From LGRD01 sp031382215 (GTDB lineage: Bacteria > Pseudomonadota > Gammaproteobacteria > Burkholderiales > Burkholderiaceae_C): a stretch of 64,000 nt of DNA. The stretch is from NCBI GenBank assembly GCA_031382215.1, contig JANMYQ010000361.1:1-64000 (forward strand), read 5' to 3'. The notes beneath the pieces were generated by a model, which was not told the origin of the DNA, did not search any database, and saw only the letters and a list, made by a program, of their open reading frames with translations. Numbering within the stretch: position 1 is the stretch's first letter; every line of letters starts with the position of its first letter. This document shows, piece by piece, positions 1 to 7,635 of this stretch. The translations under genes were made by a program, and so were the position numbers.

Positions 1-1092
<1,092 letters not shown>

Positions 1093-1171
1093 GCGGTCAG
1101 CGTCTGGGTTGGAAGAATCGGCGGGTGTCGTTCACCCGTGGGCGGCGGCGCGCGCGGCGCATTAGCCGAAT

Positions 1172-1197
1172 GTGACTACCGAAAGTGACTACCGAAA
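1172..1197. repeat. Two tandem copies of a 13-bp unit upstream of secA
   Basis: The unit GTGACTACCGAAA occurs twice in direct succession (1172-1184 and 1185-1197), followed by a partial third copy. It lies in the 254-bp space between secA and the M23 peptidase gene. I see no gene and no convincing promoter in that space. The repeat could be replication slippage in the secA leader. Confidence 0.7.
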
Positions 1198-1346
1198 GTG
1201 GCGGCCGAACGTGACCACCCGGCTATCGACTTGCGGGCGAGCGCAGCAAAAGCAAGCCTCGAATCGGCGCAAAAGTGAAAGCCTGTGACTTTACCACTGG
1301 GGTCGGCCCCCGAGGTGCGCAGCAAGGGCTCCGCGCCGTGCCGCAG

Positions 1347-2327
1347 TCAGCGCCGTGCGCGGGGGGCTCGAACAGCCGCTGAATCAGCCAGCGCCGATTC
1401 GCCGGAGGCCAGGAACTTGGCCGGATCCTGCGCCACGCCTTCGAGGCGAACCTCGAAGTGCAGGTGGGGGCCAGTCGAACGCCCGGTGGTGCCCACTTCG
1501 GCAATCACCTGCGACCGTTTGACGATGTCGCCCGTCTTGACCATTACCTTGGAGTTGTGCGCGTAGCGTGTGACCAGACCCTTGCCGTGGTCGAGTTCGA
1601 CCACGTTGCCATACTGCGTGTGGTATTCGCTGAGCAGCACTACGCCACCGGCCGCCGCCATCACCGGCGTACCCACATCAGCAGGAAAGTCGAGCCCGGT
1701 GTGCAGCGCCGCCTGGCCGGTGAACGGGTCGGTGCGAAAGCCGAAGCCGGAACCCACCGAGACATCGACCGGCTTGCTGTTCGGGATCATCAGGTTCTGC
1801 ATGCGGCTTTCGAACAGGCGCGCCTCGAACAAGGTGAACAGGTCGGTTCGCTGGTCGGCCTCGAGGTCGAGCGCGCCAACAATGCTCTTGAGCTGGTCGA
1901 GCGAGGCCGATTGGGCCGGCACGAACGGGCCGCCCTGCCCGCCCGGGGCGGCGGTGGCGCCAACGGGCTTGAGCATCTGGCGCAGTTCCTCGGGCTTGAC
2001 GCCGATGGCCCCGGCCACGCGCTCGCCCACGGCTTCGAGCTTGACCAGCTTGGCCTGCATTTCGCCGACCTTCTGCGCCATCGCGTCGAGGTTTTCGCGC
2101 ATGAAGCGGTCGCGTTGCGCAAATTCGTCGCGCACCACCAGGCGCACGATCTGGCTCACCACCGGCCAGCCCTCGCGCGCGGCCTTCAGGAACACGAAGT
2201 GGTACACCGTGCCCGACAGCAAGGTCAGCACGACCAGCAGGGTGGCGAAGGCGAGCACCAGTTGCAGCCGGCTGAGTTGCATCACCCGAGTGCGGGCCAG
2301 CCTGCCGTTGGTGATCATGATCTGCAT
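1347..2327 (-). CDS. M23-family (LytM-type) metallopeptidase, membrane anchored
   Basis: This 326-residue protein is a likely peptidoglycan endopeptidase or a regulator of one. The ATG at 2327 was chosen because an AGGAG ribosome-binding site sits 7 bases upstream; the longer frame begins with low-quality sequence. One transmembrane helix spans about residues 22-44. A stretch around 72-112 is predicted by eye to be coiled coil. The M23 domain occupies about 215-305, with zinc-ligand motifs HTGLDF and GPHLHFEV. This architecture (anchor, coiled coil, LytM) matches periplasmic cell-wall enzymes often found just upstream of secA in betaproteobacteria. Whether the enzyme is active or an activator of amidases cannot be told here, although the HxxxD and HxH motifs look intact. 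Confidence 0.88.
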   Translation of the reverse strand: MQIMITNGRLARTRVMQLSRLQLVLAFATLLVVLTLLSGTVYHFVFLKAAREGWPVVSQIVRLVVRDEFAQRDRFMRENLDAMAQKVGEMQAKLVKLEAVGERVAGAIGVKPEELRQMLKPVGATAAPGGQGGPFVPAQSASLDQLKSIVGALDLEADQRTDLFTLFEARLFESRMQNLMIPNSKPVDVSVGSGFGFRTDPFTGQAALHTGLDFPADVGTPVMAAAGGVVLLSEYHTQYGNVVELDHGKGLVTRYAHNSKVMVKTGDIVKRSQVIAEVGTTGRSTGPHLHFEVRLEGVAQDPAKFLASGESALADSAAVRAPRARR

Positions 2328-2343
2328 CGCTAAACTCCTGCGG

Positions 2344-2670
2344 GTGAATTCAAGACCGCCTCCGGCGCCTCCGGTGACCCCGAATGCGCTTCCGATCGGA
2401 GAAGCGCTGCACCGGAGTGCCCCGCTGGCCAGATTGCAGCAATTGATGCGGGACTCGGCTGCCCGCTTCGACGTCATCCACCCTCTGTTGCCCGCAGCCC
2501 TGGCGCCCCATGTGCTGCCGGGGCCCGTGGATGAACTGGGCTGGTCACTGCTCGCTGCCAACGCATCGGTGGCCGCCAAGCTGCGCCAACTTCAACCGCG
2601 CCTCGAAGACGCCTTGCGGGCGCGGGGTTGGCAGGTTAGCGCAATCCGGGTCAAGGTTCAACCCAGGTAG
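2344..2670 (+). CDS. DciA-like protein (DUF721)
   Basis: This small protein (108 residues from GTG at 2344) resembles the DUF721/DciA family, in which DciA is the ancestral loader of the replicative helicase DnaB in bacteria lacking DnaC. The C-terminal part, with VAAKLRQLQPRLEDALRARG followed by a short beta-like end, is characteristic. The gene diverges from the M23 peptidase, and start choice is uncertain. An in-frame ATG at 2317 would make the two divergent genes overlap, and neither candidate has a clear ribosome-binding site. The family assignment rests on resemblance and context; the function is inferred from the family. Confidence 0.65.
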   Translation: MNSRPPPAPPVTPNALPIGEALHRSAPLARLQQLMRDSAARFDVIHPLLPAALAPHVLPGPVDELGWSLLAANASVAAKLRQLQPRLEDALRARGWQVSAIRVKVQPR

Positions 2671-2717
2671 TGCAACCAATCGTGCCAACGCGACGTTGGC
2701 GGTGGGGCAGGCGAATA

Positions 2718-2793
2718 TGGTGCCGGCTGTCCGAATCGAACGGACGACCTTCCGCTTACAAGGCGGGTGCTCTACCAGCTGAGCTAAGCCGGC
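2718..2793 (-). tRNA. tRNA-Thr (anticodon TGT)
   Basis: Read on the minus strand, the 76 bases fold as a cloverleaf. The acceptor arms are GCCGGCT and AGCCGGC, with discriminator A and an encoded CCA (2718-2720). The D arm is GCTC/GAGC, the anticodon loop is CTTGTAA, and the T arm is GTCCG/CGGAC with loop TTCGATT. The anticodon TGT decodes ACA and, with wobble modification, other Thr codons. The anticodon stem has one C-A mismatch at its outer pair. Confidence 0.96.
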
Positions 2794-2804
2794 ACGGCGG
2801 AATG

Positions 2805-3350
2805 CTACTTGATGCGCTTCAGCGCGGCGCGCTTTCCCGCAGGCGGCTCGGGCGCCGGGGGCTCGGGCGGGTCCGGGTCTGGACCCGAGTCCGCGCGAGC
2901 CGAAGGGTCTTGCGCGGGTTCGGCAGGTTCGGCAAACGCCAGCCTGGGCCCGCCACGGGCCGGCGGAGCCGGTGCCTCGGCGCCTTCGTGCGTTTGACCT
3001 GCCGGCGCATTGGCAGGAGACGGGAACGCCATACCCTGGCCGTTTTCGCGCGCGTAGATCGCGATCACATGGTCGACAGGGACCATGATCTCGCGCGACT
3101 TGCCGCCAAAACGGGCCTTGAACTCGATCGCCTCGTTACCGAGCTTCAACGCGGTGGTGGCCTCGAACCCGACGTTGAGCACGATCTCGTTGTTCTTCAC
3201 GTATTCGTTAGGCACCTGCACGTGGGCATCGACGTAAACAGCGATGTACGGCGTAAAGCCGTTGTCGCTGCACCAGTCGTGCAGCGCGCGGATCAGGTAC
3301 GGCCGCGTGGACGTGCCAGAACCGGCCGGCGCGATGGGCGGTGAACTCAT
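2805..3350 (-). CDS. sspB: ClpXP protease specificity-enhancing factor SspB
   Basis: SspB is the adaptor that binds ssrA-tagged proteins and delivers them to the ClpXP protease. The 181-residue protein starts with an ATG at 3350. The substrate-binding fold spans about residues 15-110, with RPYLIRALHDWCSDNGFTPY at its start. A long flexible Ala/Pro/Glu-rich linker follows. The protein ends in a short basic-hydrophobic tail, GKRAALKRIK, in the position of the ClpX-binding motif. It lies just downstream of sspA, as in many proteobacteria, and next to tRNA-Thr. The tail is longer and more Pro-rich than in E. coli SspB. Confidence 0.95.
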   Translation of the reverse strand: MSSPPIAPAGSGTSTRPYLIRALHDWCSDNGFTPYIAVYVDAHVQVPNEYVKNNEIVLNVGFEATTALKLGNEAIEFKARFGGKSREIMVPVDHVIAIYARENGQGMAFPSPANAPAGQTHEGAEAPAPPARGGPRLAFAEPAEPAQDPSARADSGPDPDPPEPPAPEPPAGKRAALKRIK

Positions 3351-3364
3351 GGCCCGGTCACCGC

Positions 3365-3976
3365 CTACTTGCGCATCACCTTCTCAGAGGGCGTCAGCGC
3401 CTCGATGTAGGCCGGGCGCGAAAAGATGCGCTCGGCGTACTTGAGCAGCGGCACGGCGTTCTTGGACATGTCGATGCCGTAGTAGTCGAGCCGCCACAGC
3501 AGCGGCGCGATGGCCACGTCGAGCATCGAGAAGTCGTCGCCCAGCATGTACTTGTTCTTCAGGAAGATCGGCGCGAGCTGGGTCAGCCGGTCGCGAATTT
3601 GCGCGCGCGCCTTTTCCATCTGCTTGTCGGTCGGCTTGACGCCGCGCGACTCGAGGATGTTGACGTGAGCGAACAGTTCTTTCTCGAAGTTGAGCAGGAA
3701 CAGGCGCACGCGCGCACGTGCCACCGGGTCGCCGGGCATCAGCTGCGGGTGCGGGAAGCGTTCGTCGATGTACTCGTTGATGATGTGCGACTCGTACAGG
3801 ATCAGGTCGCGCTCGACCAGGATGGGCACCTCGTTGTACGGGTTCATCAGCGCGATGTCTTCGGGCTTGGCGAACAGGTCGACGTCGCGGATCTCGAAGT
3901 CCATGCCCTTCTCGAACAGGACGAAGCGGCAACGGTGCGAGTAGGGGCAGGTCGTTCCGGAGTAAAGCACCATCAT
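3365..3976 (-). CDS. sspA: Stringent starvation protein A (glutathione S-transferase-like)
   Basis: SspA is an RNA polymerase-associated GST-fold protein involved in stationary-phase and acid survival. The chosen ATG at 3976 has AAGGAG about 7 bases upstream and gives 203 residues. The N-terminal thioredoxin-like half contains GTTCPYSHRCRFVLFEKGMD. It is followed by NEVPILVERDLILYESHIIN, the cis-Pro and SNAIL-like region. The helical C-terminal domain includes LGDDFSMLDVAIAPLLWRLD. It is cotranscribed with sspB (14-bp gap) and sits below petABC, an order usual in Burkholderiales. Confidence 0.95.
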   Translation of the reverse strand: MMVLYSGTTCPYSHRCRFVLFEKGMDFEIRDVDLFAKPEDIALMNPYNEVPILVERDLILYESHIINEYIDERFPHPQLMPGDPVARARVRLFLLNFEKELFAHVNILESRGVKPTDKQMEKARAQIRDRLTQLAPIFLKNKYMLGDDFSMLDVAIAPLLWRLDYYGIDMSKNAVPLLKYAERIFSRPAYIEALTPSEKVMRK

Positions 3977-4099
3977 GGTGACGGCTCCTTGGGGTGGTAA
4001 TTTCGCTATCGACAAACACAAACGCAGTGGGTGACCCGTGGGGTCTGTCCACTGCGCGCGGTACCCGCCGCCCTTGTGGGGCCGCAGGCCAGGGGAGGC

Positions 4100-4870
4100 C
4101 TACTTCACGTCTTTCCAGAATGCGGCGTTGAGACGCCAGGCCAGCAGCGTGAACACGGCGAGGAACATCAGCACCCAGACGCCGATCTGGGCCCGCTTGG
4201 CTTGTGACGGTTCGCCCATCCACTGCAGGAAGGCCACCAGGTCGGCCACCGATTCGTCGTATTGCAGCGCGCTGAGCTTGCCGGGCGACAAGGTCTCGAA
4301 ACCGGCGAAGCGGTGCACCACGGCCTTCGGGTCGTGCGGGTCTTTCTCGTCGACGAACTTCGCGCTGCGCTGGCCCTGCAATTCCCACAACACGTGCGGC
4401 ATGCCGACGTTCGGGAACGCAAGGTTGTTCCAGCCGGTGGGCTTGCTCGGGTCGCGGTAGTAGGTGCGCAGGTAGGTGTACAGGTAGTCCGCTCCGCTGC
4501 CCTTGCCGAAATCGGCGCGCGAGCGGGCGATCACGGTCAGGTCGGGCGGCACGCCGCCGAACCAGTCCTTGGCCTGCTTGGGGTCGAGCGAGACCTTCAT
4601 CGTGTCGCCGACCTTCTCGGTCGCGAACATCAGGTTCTTCTTGATCTGGTCTTCGGTTACGCCGATGTCGCGCAGCCGGTTGTAGCGCATGTACGAGGCG
4701 GCGTGACAGTTGAGGCAGTAGTTGACGAAGATCTGCGCGCCGTTTTGCAGCGCGGCCACGTCGGTCACCTTCTCGGTGGGGAACTTGTCCCAGGCCACGC
4801 CGCCGCCAGCCGCCGAGGCGCCGGCGACAAAGCCGAACGAAACCAGGAGGGAAAGGATCAGTTTTTTCAT
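4100..4870 (-). CDS. petC: Cytochrome c1 of the bc1 complex
   Basis: This is the haem-c subunit of ubiquinol-cytochrome c reductase; it accepts electrons from the Rieske protein and passes them to a soluble cytochrome c. The ATG at 4870 gives 256 residues beginning with a signal peptide (MKKLILSLLVSFGFVAGASA). The haem-binding CLNCH motif is near residue 52. The likely sixth-ligand Met lies in NVGMPHVLW. A C-terminal transmembrane anchor reads GVWVLMFLAVFTLLAW. It is the last gene of petABC, 22 bp after petB. A longer start at 4915 would only add sequence overlapping petB and was rejected. Confidence 0.96.
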   Translation of the reverse strand: MKKLILSLLVSFGFVAGASAAGGGVAWDKFPTEKVTDVAALQNGAQIFVNYCLNCHAASYMRYNRLRDIGVTEDQIKKNLMFATEKVGDTMKVSLDPKQAKDWFGGVPPDLTVIARSRADFGKGSGADYLYTYLRTYYRDPSKPTGWNNLAFPNVGMPHVLWELQGQRSAKFVDEKDPHDPKAVVHRFAGFETLSPGKLSALQYDESVADLVAFLQWMGEPSQAKRAQIGVWVLMFLAVFTLLAWRLNAAFWKDVK

Positions 4871-4892
4871 GTCGGTGCTTCCCGTGCTCGCG

Positions 4893-6293
4893 TCAGTGGG
4901 CGGCGAAAACCACACGGTCCGGAACCGGTTTGGGCGTGCCCAGGCGGCTCCACCAGGGCATCAGCAGAAAGAAGCCGAAATAGAACAGCGTGCCCACTTG
5001 CGACACCCGTTCGCCGGTCGGCGATGGCGGCTGCACGCCCAGGTAACCCAGGATCAGAAAGTTGATCACGAAGATTCCGTACAGGTACTTGTGCCAGTCG
5101 GGCCGGTAGCGGATCGACTTGACCGGGCTGTTGTCGAGCCAGGGCAGGAAGAACAGGATGATCACGGCGCCGCCCATCACCACCACGCCCCAGAACTTGG
5201 CGTCGATGGCCAGCATGGCCGCCACCAGCACCACCGCGGCGCCGACGATGACGATCTTGAAGAGTCCGGCGATCTTGGCCTTGAGCACGCCCAGCACCGC
5301 GCCGGCCAGCACGCAGGCGATCAGTGCGTACATCATCTGGCTGGTGATGGCGCGCAGCATCGAGTAGTACGGCGTGAAGTACCACACCGGGGCAATGTGC
5401 AGCGGCGTCTTCAGCGGGTCGGCCGGGATGAAGTTGTTGTACTCGAGGAAGTAACCGCCGAACTCGGGCGCAAAGAAGATCACCGCGCTGAAGATGAACA
5501 GGAAGACGGCGACGGCGAAGATGTCGTGCACCGTGTAGTACGGGTGGAAGGCAATGCCGTCGAGCGGAACGCCCTTGCTGTCGGTCTTGGCCTTGATCTC
5601 CACGCCGTCCGGGTTGTTCGAGCCCACCTCGTGCAGCGCAATGATGTGCGCCGCCACCAGACCCAGCAGCACCAACGGCACGGCGATCACGTGGAACGCG
5701 AAGAAGCGGTTCAGGGTCGCGTCACCGACGACGAAGTCGCCACGGATCAGCAGCGCCAGGTCGGGCCCGATCAGCGGCACGGCGGCGAACAGGTTCACGA
5801 TCACCTGCGCGCCCCAGTAGCTCATCTGGCCCCAGGGCAGCAGGTAGCCCATGAAGGCCTCAGCCATCAGGCACAGGAAAATTGCGCAGCCGAAAATCCA
5901 CACCAGCTCGCGCGGCTTGCGGTAGCTGCCGTAGATCAGCCCGCGGAACATGTGCAGGTAGACGACGATGAAGAACGCGCTCGCGCCGGTGGAGTGCATG
6001 TAGCGCACCAGCCAGCCCCAGGGCACGTCGCGCATGATGTATTCGACCGAGCCGAACGCGAGTGCCGCGTCGGGCTTGTAGTGCATGGTCAGGAAGATGC
6101 CAGTGACGATCTGCAGCACCAGCACCAGCAGCGAAAGCGAGCCGAAGATGTACCAGAAGTTGAAGTTCTTCGGCGCGTAGTACTCAGCCATGTGCTCGTT
6201 GAAGAGCTTGGTGGCCGGGAAGCGGTTGTCCACCCAGGTCATCAGCTTCTGCGCGACAGGTGCGCCAGCCGGGGCTTCCTTCATTGTTGCCAT
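4893..6293 (-). CDS. petB: Cytochrome b of the bc1 complex
   Basis: This is the membrane core of complex III, carrying both b haems and the quinol oxidation and reduction sites. It has 466 residues and several hydrophobic helices. The haem-binding His region includes SAFFIVVYLHMFRG and later HVIAVPLVLLGLVAAHIIAL. The Qo-site motif is PVWYF rather than PEWY, a variant known from beta- and gammaproteobacteria. The C-terminal part has the extra helices usual in these groups. It lies between petA (40-bp gap) and petC. Confidence 0.97.
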   Translation of the reverse strand: MATMKEAPAGAPVAQKLMTWVDNRFPATKLFNEHMAEYYAPKNFNFWYIFGSLSLLVLVLQIVTGIFLTMHYKPDAALAFGSVEYIMRDVPWGWLVRYMHSTGASAFFIVVYLHMFRGLIYGSYRKPRELVWIFGCAIFLCLMAEAFMGYLLPWGQMSYWGAQVIVNLFAAVPLIGPDLALLIRGDFVVGDATLNRFFAFHVIAVPLVLLGLVAAHIIALHEVGSNNPDGVEIKAKTDSKGVPLDGIAFHPYYTVHDIFAVAVFLFIFSAVIFFAPEFGGYFLEYNNFIPADPLKTPLHIAPVWYFTPYYSMLRAITSQMMYALIACVLAGAVLGVLKAKIAGLFKIVIVGAAVVLVAAMLAIDAKFWGVVVMGGAVIILFFLPWLDNSPVKSIRYRPDWHKYLYGIFVINFLILGYLGVQPPSPTGERVSQVGTLFYFGFFLLMPWWSRLGTPKPVPDRVVFAAH

Positions 6294-6333
6294 GTTTTTT
6301 TCTCGTCGGTTTGCCGTTGCAGTCTGCGCTAGA

Positions 6334-6933
6334 TCAAGCCTTCTTGTCCGAGCCGATCAGCAAGACCGTGTCGGAGACGTACATATGCGGCGGCACCTCG
6401 AGGTTGTCGGGCGCGGGCTTGTTCTTGTAGACGCGGCCAGCCAGGTCGAAGGTCGAGCCGTGGCAGGCGCACAGGAAGCCGCCGGCCCAGTCGTCGGGCA
6501 GCGAAGGCTGCGGGCCGGGCGTGAACTTGTCCGACGGCGAGCAGCCCAGGTGGGTGCAGATGCCCACCGCGACCATGATCTCGGGCTTGATCGAGCGGTG
6601 CTCGTTGCGCGCGTACTCGGGCGTCAGCTCGGCCGGGTTGCGCTTGGAGCCCGGGTCGGCCAGCTGCGCATCCATCTTGGGCAGGCCGGCCACCTGCTCG
6701 GGCGTGCGCTTGATGATCCACACCGGCTTGCCGCGCCACTCGACCGTGAGCTTCTCGCCCGGTTGCAGGCCGCTGATGTCGACCTCCACCGAGGCGCCTG
6801 CCGCACGGGCCCGCTCGGACGGCATGAAGCTGCTCACGAACGGAACGGCAGCAAATCCGGCACCCACCGCCCCGGCACAACCCGAGGCAATCATCCAGGT
6901 GCGTTTGGCGTTGTCGACTGGGCTGTCACTCAT
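6334..6933 (-). CDS. petA: Rieske iron-sulfur subunit of the bc1 complex
   Basis: This 199-residue protein carries the 2Fe-2S cluster that takes the first electron from ubiquinol in complex III. The two cluster-binding loops are visible as CTHLGCSP and CACHGSTFDLAGRV, each supplying one Cys and one His. An N-terminal membrane anchor, perhaps Tat-exported, is seen around residues 10-30. A GAGG-type ribosome-binding site precedes the ATG. It is the first gene of petABC. No other gene is seen in the 171 bp upstream, which separate it from the divergent mscL. Confidence 0.97.
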   Translation of the reverse strand: MSDSPVDNAKRTWMIASGCAGAVGAGFAAVPFVSSFMPSERARAAGASVEVDISGLQPGEKLTVEWRGKPVWIIKRTPEQVAGLPKMDAQLADPGSKRNPAELTPEYARNEHRSIKPEIMVAVGICTHLGCSPSDKFTPGPQPSLPDDWAGGFLCACHGSTFDLAGRVYKNKPAPDNLEVPPHMYVSDTVLLIGSDKKA

Positions 6934-7104
6934 GTGTTTCCTCGGAACTTGGCGTCAAATCGGGGTCAACCCGGGATTCTAGCGGACGCCGTGGGGCACC
7001 CTGGCCGGTGCGAACCCGGCGCCATCTTCGGCAATACTGCGCGGCGCTCGCCGTCACGACGAGCACACCCTGTCATTCAACAGTCCAAAAAGAGGAGCGG
7101 GAAC

Positions 7105-7542
7105 ATGGGATTTGCAACCGAGTTCAAAGAATTCGCGATGAAGGGCAATGTCGTCGACCTCGCGGTCGGCGTCATCATCGGTGCGGCCTTCGGCAAAATC
7201 GTCGATTCGATCGTCAAGGATCTGATCATGCCGATCGTCGGCAAGATTTTCGGCGGGCTGGATTTCTCCAACTTCTTCGTGCTGCTGTCGAACCCACCGG
7301 CCGACTTCAAAGGCCCGATGACCTACGAGGCGCTGTCCAAGGCGGGCGTGCCCCTGTTCGCCTATGGCAACTTCATCACCGTGGCGATCAACTTCATCAT
7401 CCTGGCGATCATCATCTTCATGATGGTCAAGCAGATCAATCGCCTGAAGAGGGACGCCCCGGCCGCCCCGGCCGCCCCGCCCGCCCCCCCGCCCGAGGAT
7501 GTGGTGCTGCTGCGTGAAATCCGCGACGCCCTGAAGAAGTAA
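7105..7542 (+). CDS. mscL: Large-conductance mechanosensitive channel
   Basis: MscL opens under membrane tension and releases solutes during osmotic downshock. The 145-residue frame starts at an ATG with AGAGGAG upstream. It begins MGFATEFKEFAMKGNVVDLA, the amphipathic N-terminal helix and first transmembrane helix. TM2 is around FITVAINFIILAIIIFMMVK. The C-terminal helix ends VVLLREIRDALKK after a Pro/Ala-rich linker. Length and layout are normal for the family. Confidence 0.97.
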   Translation: MGFATEFKEFAMKGNVVDLAVGVIIGAAFGKIVDSIVKDLIMPIVGKIFGGLDFSNFFVLLSNPPADFKGPMTYEALSKAGVPLFAYGNFITVAINFIILAIIIFMMVKQINRLKRDAPAAPAAPPAPPPEDVVLLREIRDALKK

Positions 7543-7635
7543 GCCCTGGCCCGCGGTCGGGTCTCTGCACAATTCGGTCCATACTTGGCACCTGATCCGG
7601 GGCGGCCCCCCCGGGGCTGCGGCCTGCTGTGTGAG

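Noticed and set aside
4893..6293. PVWY instead of PEWY in cytochrome b as a novelty
   Set aside because: The variant is already known from beta- and gammaproteobacteria.
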